A stretch of DNA of 64,000 nucleotides from Methylobacterium sp. J-088 (GTDB taxonomy: Bacteria; Pseudomonadota; Alphaproteobacteria; Rhizobiales; Beijerinckiaceae), in assembly GCF_022829295.1 (NCBI RefSeq), contig NZ_JAKSYH010000279.1:1-64000 (forward strand). The letters run 5' to 3'. Position 1 is the first letter of the stretch; the number at the start of each line of letters is the position of its first letter. A program made the position numbers and the translations under genes. Below the pieces are notes generated by a model. That model did no database searches. It was given only the letters and a program-made list of their open reading frames with translations, and was not told the origin of the DNA. Shown in pieces: positions 30,467 to 39,760 of the stretch.

Positions 30467-31218
30467 TCGCCGCCGCGGTCGCCGCACAGGTTCCCGACTC
30501 GCTCGCCGCCTACCGGGACGGCGTCGCCGATGGCCCCGGCGGCCCCGGGACGATGCCGCTCCGGGCGCTGCGCGACCCGCGCGTGTTCGACGCGACGCTC
30601 GACGCCTTCGCGGCGGGGCTCGGCCCCGCGGCGGGGCTCGGCCCCGCGGCGGGGCTCGGCCCCGCGGCGGGATGCGCGGCCTGCGACCGGCGCGTCCTGG
30701 TCTCGTACTGGAGCCAGTTCTACCTCGCGGCCCTCGCCACACCCGCGCTGACCGCCCTGGTCCGCCTCGGCCGGCCGCTGCCGCTCGCCTTCGACGCGCT
30801 GAGCCTCGAACGCGACGCGGCCGGCCGGCCCTGCCGCTTCCGCCTGCCCGCAGAGGGGTGCGGATCCTGCGCGGCCCCCGGCCTGGCCGGGCTGGTGGAG
30901 GCGCATCTGCGCCCGTTCGTAGAGCTGTGCCACGAACGGTGCGGGATCGCCCCGCGGATCCTCTGGGGCAACGCCGCGGTGATCCTCGACTACGTCGCGC
31001 GGGAACTCGCAGACGGAGCGGAGGCGGCCTGTGACGACGTCGCGGCCTGCCTCGGATGGCGCGCCGGCCCGGCCTGTTCTAAGAGCCCGCTGGCGCAGGC
31101 GCTCTGCCCGGGGGCGTCGGGCTGCCGGCGGCGGCGCGTCTGCTGCCTGCGCCACCGCCTGCCGGGGGTGCCGTCCTGCGGCGCGCTCTGTCCCGTCGCG
31201 TGCGCCGCCCAGAATTGA
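30463..31218 (+). CDS. fhuF: FhuF-type siderophore-iron reductase
   Basis: 251 residues starting at the ATG that overlaps the MFS stop. VLVSYWSQFYLAALATPAL (about residues 85-103) is the typical FhuF N-terminal region, ILWGNAAVILDY is a conserved middle segment, and the C-terminus has VCCLRHRLPGVPSCGALC, the [2Fe-2S] ligand set. In E. coli FhuF the pattern is CC-x10-C-x2-C; here the last spacing reads C-x3-C. The enzyme frees iron from imported ferric siderophores by reduction. Residues 52-69 hold three copies of GLGPAA, encoded by an 18-bp tandem repeat; this insertion is probably a surface loop. The MFS and ABC genes beside it fit siderophore handling. Confidence 0.75.
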   Translation: MIAAAVAAQVPDSLAAYRDGVADGPGGPGTMPLRALRDPRVFDATLDAFAAGLGPAAGLGPAAGLGPAAGCAACDRRVLVSYWSQFYLAALATPALTALVRLGRPLPLAFDALSLERDAAGRPCRFRLPAEGCGSCAAPGLAGLVEAHLRPFVELCHERCGIAPRILWGNAAVILDYVARELADGAEAACDDVAACLGWRAGPACSKSPLAQALCPGASGCRRRRVCCLRHRLPGVPSCGALCPVACAAQN

Positions 31219-31229
31219 TCCGAGCCGCG

Positions 31230-32966
31230 ATGCTGAAGGCCTTCCTCGCCTATTACCGGCCGTACCGGACCCTGTTCCTGGTTGATTTCGGCTGCGCGGT
31301 GCTGTCGGGCCTGTTGGAGCTCGGCTTCCCCATCGCCGTGAAGAGCTTCATCGACAGCCTCCTGCCCCGGCAGGATTGGGGCCTGATCGTGCTCGCCGCC
31401 GCCGGTCTGGCGCTGGTCTATGTCGCTAATGCCGGACTGATGGTGGTGGTGACCTATTGGGGCCACGTGCTCGGCATCAATATCGAGACCACGATGCGGG
31501 CCCGGGCCTTCGACCACCTGCAAAAGCTCTCCTTCCGCTTCTACGACGGCCAGAAGACCGGCCACCTCGTCGCCCGGGTGACCAAGGACCTGGAGGAGAT
31601 CGGCGAGGTCGCCCATCACGGGCCCGAGGACCTGTTCATCGCCATCATGACGCTGCTGGGCGCCTTCGCGCTGATGGTCACGGTGCACGCGCCCCTGGCG
31701 CTGATCACCGGGGCGATCCTGCCGCTGATCGCCTTCGTGTCGATCCGCTACGGCGGCCGGATGACCCGCAACTGGCAGACGCAGTACGGCCGGGTCGGGG
31801 CCTTCAACGCCCGGATCGAGGAGAATGTCGGCGGCATGCGGGTCGTCCAGGCCTTCGCCAACGAGCCGCACGAGCGCGCCCTGTTCGCCCTGGACAACGC
31901 CCGCTACCGCGACACCAAGCTCGAAGCCTACCGGCTGATGGCGGCGGGGCTGTCGATCAACTACCTCGGCCTGCGCCTCGTCCAGATCGCGGTGCTGCTC
32001 GGCGGCGCCGCCTACGTGGTCCGGGGCGACCTGACGCCCGGGGGGTTCGTGGGCTTCCTGCTGCTGGTCGGCGTGTTCTACCGGCCGCTGGAAAAGATCG
32101 GCGCCGTGGTGGAGACCTATCCCAAGGGGGTCGCGGGCTTCCGCCGCTACCAGGAGCTGCTCGCCACCGAGCCCGACATCACCGATCGGCCGGGCGCCCG
32201 GGCGGTGGAATCCCTGCGCGGCGACATCCGCTTCGAGGGGGTGGGCTTCGGCTACGGCGCCGGCCGCCCGGTCTTTTCCGGCCTCGACCTCGCGGTGGCG
32301 GCGGGCGAGACCGTGGCGTTCGTCGGCCCCTCGGGGGTCGGCAAGACGACGCTGTGCGCCCTGCTGCCGCGCTTCTACGAGGTCGCGGCCGGGCGCATCA
32401 CCGTCGACGGGATCGACATCCGCGCCATCACGCTGGCCGCCCTGCGGCGCCAGATCGGCATCGTGCAGCAGGACGTGTTCCTGTTCGCCGGGACGATCCG
32501 CGAGAACATCGCCTATGGCCGCCTCGACGCCACCGAGGCCGAGATCGACGCGGCCGCCCGGCGCGCCCGGCTCGGCGAGCTGATCGACAGCCTGCCCGAG
32601 GGCCTCGCCACGGTGGTGGGCGAGCGCGGGGTGCGCCTGTCGGGCGGGCAGAAGCAGCGCATCGCCATCGCGCGGGTTTTTCTGAAGAACCCGCCGATCC
32701 TGATCCTCGACGAGGCGACCTCGGCGCTCGACACCGAGACCGAGCGGGAGATCCAGCGGGCGCTCGCCGACCTCGCCCGCGGGCGCACGACCCTGGTGAT
32801 CGCCCACCGCCTCGCCACCATCCGCGATGCCGACCGGATCGTGGTGCTGGGGGCGGGCGGCGTGGTCGAGACGGGCCGCCACGCGGCTTTGCTGGAAGCG
32901 GGCGGCGCCTATGGCCGCCTGCACGCGGCCCAGTTCGGGGCCGATCCTGTGCTCGCCGCGGAGTAG
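31230..32966 (+). CDS. ABC transporter, fused membrane and ATPase domains (MsbA-like)
   Basis: 578 residues; the ATG at 31230 (MLKAFLAYYRPYRTLF) is used rather than a start inside fhuF. Residues 1-300 form six membrane helices of a type-1 exporter. The nucleotide-binding domain has GPSGVGKTTL (Walker A, near 366), the Q-loop IGIVQQDVFLFAG, the signature LSGGQKQR (near 469), LILDEATSALD (Walker B) and the switch AHRLATI. As a half-transporter it would work as a homodimer. Position after fhuF suggests siderophore transport (YbtPQ-like import or ligand export), but a lipid or drug role is possible. The gene ends inside a hairpin shared with the convergent LacI gene. Confidence 0.8.
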   Translation: MLKAFLAYYRPYRTLFLVDFGCAVLSGLLELGFPIAVKSFIDSLLPRQDWGLIVLAAAGLALVYVANAGLMVVVTYWGHVLGINIETTMRARAFDHLQKLSFRFYDGQKTGHLVARVTKDLEEIGEVAHHGPEDLFIAIMTLLGAFALMVTVHAPLALITGAILPLIAFVSIRYGGRMTRNWQTQYGRVGAFNARIEENVGGMRVVQAFANEPHERALFALDNARYRDTKLEAYRLMAAGLSINYLGLRLVQIAVLLGGAAYVVRGDLTPGGFVGFLLLVGVFYRPLEKIGAVVETYPKGVAGFRRYQELLATEPDITDRPGARAVESLRGDIRFEGVGFGYGAGRPVFSGLDLAVAAGETVAFVGPSGVGKTTLCALLPRFYEVAAGRITVDGIDIRAITLAALRRQIGIVQQDVFLFAGTIRENIAYGRLDATEAEIDAAARRARLGELIDSLPEGLATVVGERGVRLSGGQKQRIAIARVFLKNPPILILDEATSALDTETEREIQRALADLARGRTTLVIAHRLATIRDADRIVVLGAGGVVETGRHAALLEAGGAYGRLHAAQFGADPVLAAE

Positions 32967-32982
32967 GGCGCGTCCCGCCCTA
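32964..32982. terminator. Bidirectional hairpin containing both stop codons
   Basis: TAGGGCG (32964-32970), a 5-nt loop and CGCCCTA (32976-32982) form a perfect stem. The left TAG is the stop of the ABC gene and the right CTA is the stop of the LacI gene on the other strand. Confidence 0.55.
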
Positions 32983-34029
32983 CGGCGTCCGGGTTGCCGT
33001 GGACTCGCGCAGGACCAGGCGGGTGGGGAACAGCGCCCGGGCGAGGTCGTCCGGGGCCCGCGTCCCCGCGATCACCGCCGCCAGCGTCGCGAAGGCGAAC
33101 CGCACCATGGCGAGGGTCGGCACCGCGATCGAGGTCAGGCTCGGGATCGCGTAGGCCCCCTGGGCGAGGTTGTCGAAGCCGACGACGCGGATCGCCCCCG
33201 GCACCGCCACGACCCGGTCGTGCAGCGCCTTCAGAACCCCGAACGCCACCCGGTCGTCGGCCGCCACGATCGCGTCCGGGCGCGCGGAGCGGTCGAGCAG
33301 GTCGAGCGTCGCCCGGTAGCCGCCCCCGGAGGTCCAGTCGCACGGCACCACGAGGTCGTCGCGCGGGGGCAGGCCCGCCTCCGCCAGGGCGTCGCGATAG
33401 CCCCGGAACCGCTCGCTCGCGGTGTGCAGCCGCCGACCATCCCCCTTGAGGAAGCCGATCGCGCGGCTGCCGGTCCGCGCCAGGTAGGCAACGGCCTCGT
33501 GAACCGCGTCGCGGTCGGCCCGCACGGCGCAATGCGCGCCCGGCACGTCGAGGCCGAACACCACGAACGGGAACCGTTTGGCCTGCAGCAGGGCGATCAG
33601 CGGATCGTCCCGCCGCTCGGCGAAGACCACGAGGCCGTCGACCCGGGCCTCGCTCACGAGGCTCGCGATCCGGGCCGGGCTGCCCGGGTCGTCGCTGCGG
33701 CAGCGCCGGTGGATCAGCGTGTAGCCGTGCTGGTCGGTGACCTGCGCGAAGGCCTGCAGGACGAGACCCGGGTCGGTCTCCGGCAACGGGTCCGACCCAT
33801 CGTCGGCGGTCTCAGGCCCCAGGCAGGATACGCAGGCGATACTGCGGCTCGGCTTCTTGCGCAGCGCGCGCGCCGCGAGGCTCGGCACGAAGTCGAGGTC
33901 GCGCATGGCCGCCTCGATGGTCGCGCGGGTGGTCCGGGCGACCTTCTCGGGGTGGTTCAGGACCAGCGACACCGTCTGGAAGCTGAAGCCGGCCCGCCGC
34001 GCGACGTCCTTGATCGTCGTCTGGCCCAT
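32980..34029 (-). CDS. LacI-family transcriptional regulator
   Basis: 349 residues from ATG 34029, which has a strong GGAGGTGACG ribosome site; upstream starts are less likely. TIKDVARRAGFSFQTVSLVL (about 4-23) is the HTH, and VPSLAARALRKKPSRSIACV is the hinge and start of the sugar-binding domain. That domain runs through VDGLVVFAERRDDPL, GFLKGDGRRLHTASERFRGY and DAIVAADDRVAFG to ALTSIAVP-type effector contacts. It lies at one end of the arabinose/galactose cluster and most likely responds to that sugar or its acid. Its operators were not identified with confidence. Confidence 0.85.
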   Translation of the reverse strand: MGQTTIKDVARRAGFSFQTVSLVLNHPEKVARTTRATIEAAMRDLDFVPSLAARALRKKPSRSIACVSCLGPETADDGSDPLPETDPGLVLQAFAQVTDQHGYTLIHRRCRSDDPGSPARIASLVSEARVDGLVVFAERRDDPLIALLQAKRFPFVVFGLDVPGAHCAVRADRDAVHEAVAYLARTGSRAIGFLKGDGRRLHTASERFRGYRDALAEAGLPPRDDLVVPCDWTSGGGYRATLDLLDRSARPDAIVAADDRVAFGVLKALHDRVVAVPGAIRVVGFDNLAQGAYAIPSLTSIAVPTLAMVRFAFATLAAVIAGTRAPDDLARALFPTRLVLRESTATRTP

Positions 34030-34277
34030 CGTCACCTCCGGCCGGCCGGGGCGGCGCTCCCGAAGGGAACGCAATCGGCCGTCCCGATCCAGTCTAGGAC
34101 CGGCCGGATCGGAGATAAAGACGCGCGGATACGCGAGCGATTGATCGAATATGGAAACCCTTTAAGTCCGCCCGGATCGGAAACAGGTATCGTCCTGCCC
34201 CCTCCGACAAGAAGCCCGCCGCGGCCGGGGCCGGGCGGGCTGAAGGTGGTCTCGTGTCTCGGGGTCAGCGGGACCCA

Positions 34278-34382
34278 AGTGCTCTGACGCATTCACTTCG
34301 TTCATGCGAGTGAGCACGAGTTCTTTGGTTTTGCATCAATTTTTCCAGACTCGGCTGACGCCTCCGTCTGGATCGATGCACT
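34278..34382. mobile_element. 105-bp MITE-like repeat, copy 1
   Basis: The element begins AGTGCTCTGACGC and ends GGATCGATGCACT, so its tips AGTGC/GCACT are inverted. A second 105-bp copy at 52956-53060 differs at one base (CTC here, CAC there). It contains no ORF. It sits in the gap between the LacI and lactonase genes, where it could separate their transcripts. Confidence 0.75.
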
Positions 34383-34451
34383 AGGGCTCGCGGGGCGGCG
34401 CCGCATCCCCCCATCCGGGGGAACACGGCCGGACCGTCGATCCGGTCGCCG

Positions 34452-35327
34452 TCAGCCCCCGAAGGCGCGGGGCGGCAGCCCGACCACGCCGACATCGAGC
34501 TCGAACAGCGCCCCGGCCTCCGGCACGCCCTCCGCCCCCCGCGACGCCGAGGTGACGAACAGGCGGTCGAGCCCGTCGCCCGCGAAGGCGCAGCTCGTGA
34601 TGTTGGGGGCGGGCAGCGCGACCGTCCGGATCAGGCGTCCGTCCGGATCCACCCGGCTGATCCGGCTACCGCCCCAATGGGCGATCCAGAGGCAGCCTTC
34701 GGCATCCGTGGTCATCCCGTCGGGCCAGCCCCAGTCGTCAGGGAAACGCAGGAACGGCCGCTTGCCCGAGAGCGTCCCGTCCGCCGTGAGGTCGAAGGCG
34801 TAGACCGTCCTGGCGGCGCTGTCGCTGTGATAGATGATCCGGCCGTCGAGGCTGAAGGTCGGCCCGTTGGCGACCCCGTATTCGCCGTCCATCCGCTGCC
34901 AGGTCAGATCGGGGTCGAGCCGGTGCAGGGAGCCCGAGATTGCGGTCTCGGCCTGGTGCATGCTGCCGGCCCAGATCCGGCCGGCGAAATCCACCTTGGC
35001 GTCGTTCAGCCGGTTGTCCGGGTAGTCCGGCTCCGGATCGCCGACCGGCACGATGCGGTCGGCCTCGAAGTCGTAGGTCGCGAAGCCGCTCTTAAGCCCG
35101 ACGACGAAATCCCGCCGGCCGGCGCGGGGGATGATCCAGCCCAAAGGCTCCGGGAAGGGCCGGCGGCCGGTCTCGCCGCGCGCGAGATCGAGCCAGTTCA
35201 AGGCCGGGGCCTCGATGTCGACCCAGAACAGCGTGCCCCGCTCCGGCACCCAGATCGGGCCCTCGCCGAGCCGGTCGCGCCCGATCTGGCTTCCGGAACG
35301 GGCAACGATGCGGATCCCTGATTCCAT
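34452..35327 (-). CDS. SMP-30/gluconolactonase-family sugar lactonase (probably L-arabinolactonase)
   Basis: 291 residues forming a six-bladed propeller. LGEGPIWVPERGTLFWVDIE (about 21-40) provides the metal-binding Glu. YPDNRLNDAKVDFAGRIWAG (about 101-120) holds the conserved N-D metal ligand segment, and WGWPDGMTTDAEGCLW (about 197-212) the catalytic Asp region. These calcium- or zinc-dependent enzymes open aldonolactones to aldonic acids. In this cluster the likely substrate is L-arabinono-1,4-lactone (or D-galactonolactone), made by the dehydrogenase at 43449. The transporter gene follows upstream by 15 bp on the same strand, so they form one leftward transcript. Confidence 0.85.
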   Translation of the reverse strand: MESGIRIVARSGSQIGRDRLGEGPIWVPERGTLFWVDIEAPALNWLDLARGETGRRPFPEPLGWIIPRAGRRDFVVGLKSGFATYDFEADRIVPVGDPEPDYPDNRLNDAKVDFAGRIWAGSMHQAETAISGSLHRLDPDLTWQRMDGEYGVANGPTFSLDGRIIYHSDSAARTVYAFDLTADGTLSGKRPFLRFPDDWGWPDGMTTDAEGCLWIAHWGGSRISRVDPDGRLIRTVALPAPNITSCAFAGDGLDRLFVTSASRGAEGVPEAGALFELDVGVVGLPPRAFGG

Positions 35328-35342
35328 GACTTCGCCTTTCGG

Positions 35343-36638
35343 TCAGGCCGCGCGCGGGGCCCGGCAGCCCCAGACGGCGTAGAACAGCACGTAGAGTTCA
35401 CAGGATGCGGTGATCAGGAAGGAGGTCTGCAGCCCGAACCGGTCCGCCGCCCAGCCCTGCACCACCACCAGGGAGCCCCCCGCGATCGCCATGATCAGCA
35501 GCCCCGCCCCCTTCTCGGTGAGCGGCCCGAGACCGCGGATGCCGAGGGTGAAGATCGTCGGGAACATGATCGCGTGGAACAGCCCCACCGCGATCAGCGC
35601 CCACATCGCCACCTGGCCCGTCGCGCAGGCCGCCACCAGCATCACCGCGCAGGCGCCGATCGCCGCCCCGGCGAGCACCGCCTCGGCCGGCCGGCTCTGC
35701 ATCAGGTAGCTGCCGACGAAGCGGCCGATCATCATCCCGCCCCAGAGCAGGAACAGGTAGCGCGCGGCCTGGGCGTGGGTCAGGTCGCCGATCTCGGGCT
35801 GCGCCACGAAGCTGATGAACAGGTTCGACACCCCGATCTCGGCGATCAGGTAGATGAAGATCGCCGGCACGCCGAAGACGAGGTTGCGGTGTCGCCAGAG
35901 CGACCCGCTCACGCGCCCGGCCTTAACGGGCGCCTCACCGCCGATGGCCGGCAGCGGGAACCGGGCGATCACCACGGCGAGCACGATGAGCACCGCCGCC
36001 ACGATCAGGTAGGGCAGCTGCACCGACTGCGCGTCGGCCAGCCGCTCGGCCGGGGTCAGGACGGTGCCCGCCGCGGCGTTGCCCGAGGTGGAGCGGCCGA
36101 GGATCAGATAGCCGCCGAACAGCGGCGCCAGGGTGGTGCCCAGCGCGTTGAACGCCTGCACGAGGTTGAGCCGCGCCGAGGCGCTCTCGGCCGGGCCGAC
36201 CACCGCCACGTAGGGGTTGGCAGCGACCTGCAGCAGGGTGATGCCGCTCGCGATCACGAACAGGGCGGTCAGCGTGATCGCGTAGGAGACCTCACGGGAG
36301 GCCAGCACCATCCCGAAGGTGCCGGCCGCCATGATGCCGAGGCCGATCACCAGGGCGCGCTGGTAGCCGACCCGCGCGATCAGCTTCGCCGCCGGGAGCG
36401 AGGCCACGAAATACGCGATGAACCAGACCGACTCGATCAGCGTGGTCTGGGTGTAGTCGAGGTCGAACACGCTGCGCAGGTGCGGCAGCAGCGTGTTGTT
36501 GATCACCGTGATGAAGCCCCACATGAAGAACAGGCTGGCCAGCAGCGACAGGGCCGGGCGATAGCTCCCCTGATCCTGCGCGCCGGCCGCGGCCGTCCGG
36601 CCCGCCACCGGTCCGACGCTCGCGATCGGTGCTGCCAT
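35343..36638 (-). CDS. FucP/GluP-type sugar MFS transporter
   Basis: 431 residues; ATG 36638 has AGGGAGAGGAAA upstream. It has twelve membrane segments. FFMWGFITVINNTLLPHL (about 36-53) is the hallmark of the FHS (fucose:proton symporter) family, and ITLLQVAANPYVAVVGP is its second signature. Members carry L-fucose, glucose/galactose or arabinose into the cell with protons. With the lactonase gene it forms a leftward operon, divergent from the epimerase-dehydratase operon, so uptake and the first step are co-controlled. Confidence 0.85.
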   Translation of the reverse strand: MAAPIASVGPVAGRTAAAGAQDQGSYRPALSLLASLFFMWGFITVINNTLLPHLRSVFDLDYTQTTLIESVWFIAYFVASLPAAKLIARVGYQRALVIGLGIMAAGTFGMVLASREVSYAITLTALFVIASGITLLQVAANPYVAVVGPAESASARLNLVQAFNALGTTLAPLFGGYLILGRSTSGNAAAGTVLTPAERLADAQSVQLPYLIVAAVLIVLAVVIARFPLPAIGGEAPVKAGRVSGSLWRHRNLVFGVPAIFIYLIAEIGVSNLFISFVAQPEIGDLTHAQAARYLFLLWGGMMIGRFVGSYLMQSRPAEAVLAGAAIGACAVMLVAACATGQVAMWALIAVGLFHAIMFPTIFTLGIRGLGPLTEKGAGLLIMAIAGGSLVVVQGWAADRFGLQTSFLITASCELYVLFYAVWGCRAPRAA

Positions 36639-36694
36639 CGCGCGTTTCCTCTCCCTGTAGGCCACCGGACCGGTGCACCGAGTTGCCCGTTTCA

Positions 36695-36711
36695 TTTGTC
36701 TGAGTATATAC
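36695..36711. promoter_or_regulatory. Candidate GntR operator in the divergent sugar promoter
   Basis: TTTGTCTGAGTATATAC, which includes the palindrome AGTATATACT (36703-36712 region), lies between the leftward transporter gene and the rightward epimerase gene. The similar string TTTGTATTAGTAAACAA occurs in the other divergent promoter of the cluster at 40763. The shared pattern is TTTGT-T-AGTA-A-A. Confidence 0.4.
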
Positions 36712-36794
36712 TGGATTCGCGGAGGTCAACAGCGCCCACCTGCGCGCGCCAGCGTAGGATCGGCGCAGCGGGGGATCCATCCGGGGAGGAAACG

Positions 36795-37949
36795 ATGCGC
36801 GGCGTGGGACCTGTAACACTCTGCGCCGGCGCGACGATCCCGGCCCTGGCCCAGGCGGCCGAGCCGGTCCGGACCGTGTTCGTCACCTTGCCCGATGGCC
36901 GCACGGTCGAGGAGGTGACGCTGACCAACGGCCGGGGCGTCACGGCGCGGATCCTGTCCTGGGGCGCACTCCTGCGGACCCTCGACGTGCCGGACCGCGA
37001 AGGCAAGGTTGCCGACGTGGTGCTCGGCTACAACGACCTCGCGGGCTACCTCGCCAAGCCCCATTATTTCGGCGTGAGCGTCGGCCGCTACGCCAACCGC
37101 ATTCGCGCGGGCCGCTTCACCCTCGACGGGCGGACCTACCGGCTCGCCACCAATGACGGCCCGAACGCCCTGCACGGCGGCGCGGCCGGCTTCGACAAGC
37201 GGCTCTGGACCATCACCGCCGTGACGGGCGGCGCCGCCCCCTCGGTGAGCCTGCGCTACGTCAGCCCGGACGGCGAGGAGGGCTATCCCGGCACCCTGAC
37301 GGCGACCGTCACCTATCGGCTCGACGACACCGACACGCTGACCGTCACCTACGAGGCGACCACCGACCGGCCGACCATCGTCAACCTGACCAACCACAGC
37401 TTCTTCAACCTCGCGGGCGAGGGCTCGGGCCGCTCGGTCCTCGATCATATCCTGACCATCCCGGCCGAGCGCTACACGCCGGTCGACGCCACCCTGATCC
37501 CGACCGGGGAGCATCGTCCGGTGGCGGGTACGCCCTTCGACTTCCGCGAACCCACGGTGATCGGCGCGCGCATCCGCGACGGACGGGACATCCAGATCGT
37601 GCGCGGGCGGGGCTACGACCACAACTGGGTCGTGACCGACGCGCCCACCGCCGAGCCGCACCCCGTGGCGCGGGTCGAGGATCCGGAAACGGGCCGAATA
37701 CTGGAGATTGCCAGCAACCAGCCGGGGGTGCAGTTCTATGCGGGCAACTTCCTCGACGCGACCGCGGTGGGCAAATCCGGCCTCGCCTACCGGCAGTCGG
37801 ACGCCTTCGCGCTGGAGCCGGAGCTCTTTCCCGACACGCCGAACCAGCCGGCCTTCGGCTCGGCCCGGCTCGATCCCGGCCAGACCTACCGGAACGTGAT
37901 CACCTACCGCTTCTTCTCGACCAGCCCCGCCCATCGGACCGACAAATGA
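36795..37949 (+). CDS. galM: Aldose 1-epimerase (mutarotase), probably exported
   Basis: 384 residues. The first about 22 residues (MRGVGPVTLCAGATIPALAQA) look like a signal peptide with an ALAQA-type cleavage site, so the enzyme is probably periplasmic. Mutarotase motifs follow: VSVGRYANRIRAGRF, NALHGGAAGFDKRLW, IVNLTNHSFFNLAG with the catalytic His, and FALEPELFPDTPNQP with the catalytic Glu. It interconverts alpha and beta forms of aldoses, which speeds supply of the anomer taken up or oxidised. GAGGAAACG precedes the ATG, and the stop overlaps the dehydratase start by ATGA. Confidence 0.9.
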   Translation: MRGVGPVTLCAGATIPALAQAAEPVRTVFVTLPDGRTVEEVTLTNGRGVTARILSWGALLRTLDVPDREGKVADVVLGYNDLAGYLAKPHYFGVSVGRYANRIRAGRFTLDGRTYRLATNDGPNALHGGAAGFDKRLWTITAVTGGAAPSVSLRYVSPDGEEGYPGTLTATVTYRLDDTDTLTVTYEATTDRPTIVNLTNHSFFNLAGEGSGRSVLDHILTIPAERYTPVDATLIPTGEHRPVAGTPFDFREPTVIGARIRDGRDIQIVRGRGYDHNWVVTDAPTAEPHPVARVEDPETGRILEIASNQPGVQFYAGNFLDATAVGKSGLAYRQSDAFALEPELFPDTPNQPAFGSARLDPGQTYRNVITYRFFSTSPAHRTDK

Positions 37950-39745
37950 CCGATCCCAAGACCGCCCGGCTCCTGCGCTCCCGCGCGTGGTTCGACAACC
38001 CCGACAATATCGACATGACGGCGCTCTACCTGGAGCGCTACCTGAATTTCGGCCTCAGCCTGGAGGAGCTGCGCTCGGGCAAGCCGATCATCGGCATCGC
38101 CCAGACCGGCTCCGACCTGTCGCCGTGCAACCGCCACCACCTCGTCCTGGCCGAGCGGATCCGCGAGGGCATCCGCGAGGCCGGCGGCATCGTGCTCGAA
38201 TTCCCGGTCCACCCGATCCAGGAGACCGGCAAGCGGCCGACCGCGGGGCTGGACCGGAACCTCGCCTATCTCGGTCTCGTGGAACTGCTCTACGGCTACC
38301 CGCTCGACGGCGTGGTGCTGACCACGGGCTGCGACAAGACCACCCCGGCCTGCCTGATGGCAGCCGCCACCGTGAACATCCCGGCCATCGCGCTCTCGGT
38401 CGGGCCGATGCTGAACGGCTGGTTCAAGGGCCAGCGCACGGGCTCGGGCACCATCGTCTGGAAGGCCCGCGAGATGCTGGCGGCGGGCGAGATCGACCAT
38501 GACGGCTTCATCAAGCTCGTGACCTCGTCGGCGCCCTCCACGGGCTTCTGCAACACGATGGGCACGGCGACCACGATGAACACGCTGGCCGAGGCGCTCG
38601 GCATGATGCTGCCGGGCTCGGCGGCGATCCCGGCGCCCTACCGCGACCGGCAGGAGGTCGCCTACCTGACCGGCAAGCGCATCGTCGCCATGGTGGCGGA
38701 GGACCTGAAGCCCTCCGAGATCCTGACCCGCGACGCCTTCCTCAACGCCATCGTGGTCAACTCGGCGATCGGCGGCTCGACCAACGCGCCGATCCACCTC
38801 GCGGCGATCGCCCGCCACATGGGCGTCGAACTCGACATCGCCGACTGGCAGACCTACGGGCTCGACGTGCCGCTGCTGGTCAACCTGCAGCCGGCCGGCG
38901 CCTATCTCGGCGAGGATTACTACCGCGCCGGCAGCCTGCCGGCGGTGGTGGCCCAACTGATGAGCCGCGGCCTGATCCGCGAGGGCGCCCTGACGGTCAA
39001 CGGCCGCACGATCGGCGACAATTGCCGGGGCGCGACGATCGAGGACGCGGACGTGATCCGGCCGATCGACAAGCCCCTGAAGGACGCGGCCGGCTTCCTC
39101 GTGCTGCGCGGCAACCTGTTCGAGGCCGCGGTGATGAAGACCAGCGTGATCGGCGAGGAATTCCGCAACCGCTACCTGTCGAACCCCGAGGATCCGGACG
39201 CGTTCGAGGGCCCGGTCGTGGTGTTCGACGGGCCGGAGGATTACCACCACCGGATCGACGACCCGAGCCTCGGCATCACCGAGGAGACCCTGCTGGTGAT
39301 GCGGGGCGCCGGGCCGGTGGGCTATCCCGGCGCGGCCGAGGTGGTGAACATGCGCCCGCCTGCGGACCTGATCCGGGCCGGCGTGCACGCGCTGCCGTGC
39401 CTCGGCGACGGGCGGCAATCCGGCACGTCGGCGTCGGCGTCGATCCTCAACGCCTCGCCGGAGGCGGCGGCCGGCGGCGGCCTCGCGCTGCTGCGCACCG
39501 GCGACCGGGTGCGGGTCGACCTGCGCCGGGGCACCGCCGACATGCTGGTGGACGCGGACGAGTTGGAGCGCCGCCGACAGGCCCTGGAGGCGGCGGGCGG
39601 CTACGCCTACCCGGCCTCGCAGACGCCCTGGCAGGCGATGCAGCGCGCCACCGTCGGGCAGATGCACACGGGCGCGATCCTGGAGGGCGCCGAGCGCTTC
39701 CAGCGCATCGCCCAGACCAGCGGCCTGCCGCGCGACAACCACTGA
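37946..39745 (+). CDS. L-arabinonate dehydratase (IlvD/Edd family)
   Basis: 599 residues, the usual length. Cys61 (SDLSPCNRHH), Cys129 (TTGCDKTTPAC) and Cys202 (STGFCNTMGTA) have the spacing of the [2Fe-2S] ligands of characterised pentonate dehydratases. CRGATIEDADVIRP and SILNASPEAAAGGGLALL are further family segments, the latter near the active-site Ser. The reaction removes water from L-arabinonate to give 2-keto-3-deoxy-L-arabinonate. D-xylonate or D-fuconate dehydratases are close relatives, so the sugar is inferred from the whole cluster. It is coupled to galM and ends at a mosaic hairpin repeat. Confidence 0.85.
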   Translation: MTDPKTARLLRSRAWFDNPDNIDMTALYLERYLNFGLSLEELRSGKPIIGIAQTGSDLSPCNRHHLVLAERIREGIREAGGIVLEFPVHPIQETGKRPTAGLDRNLAYLGLVELLYGYPLDGVVLTTGCDKTTPACLMAAATVNIPAIALSVGPMLNGWFKGQRTGSGTIVWKAREMLAAGEIDHDGFIKLVTSSAPSTGFCNTMGTATTMNTLAEALGMMLPGSAAIPAPYRDRQEVAYLTGKRIVAMVAEDLKPSEILTRDAFLNAIVVNSAIGGSTNAPIHLAAIARHMGVELDIADWQTYGLDVPLLVNLQPAGAYLGEDYYRAGSLPAVVAQLMSRGLIREGALTVNGRTIGDNCRGATIEDADVIRPIDKPLKDAAGFLVLRGNLFEAAVMKTSVIGEEFRNRYLSNPEDPDAFEGPVVVFDGPEDYHHRIDDPSLGITEETLLVMRGAGPVGYPGAAEVVNMRPPADLIRAGVHALPCLGDGRQSGTSASASILNASPEAAAGGGLALLRTGDRVRVDLRRGTADMLVDADELERRRQALEAAGGYAYPASQTPWQAMQRATVGQMHTGAILEGAERFQRIAQTSGLPRDNH

Positions 39746-39760
39746 CCGGCACAAGGTCCC

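Noticed and set aside
30990..32924. 644-residue minus-strand ORF over the ABC transporter
   Set aside because: Antisense to a clear ABC gene with all motifs; no recognisable domain on this strand.
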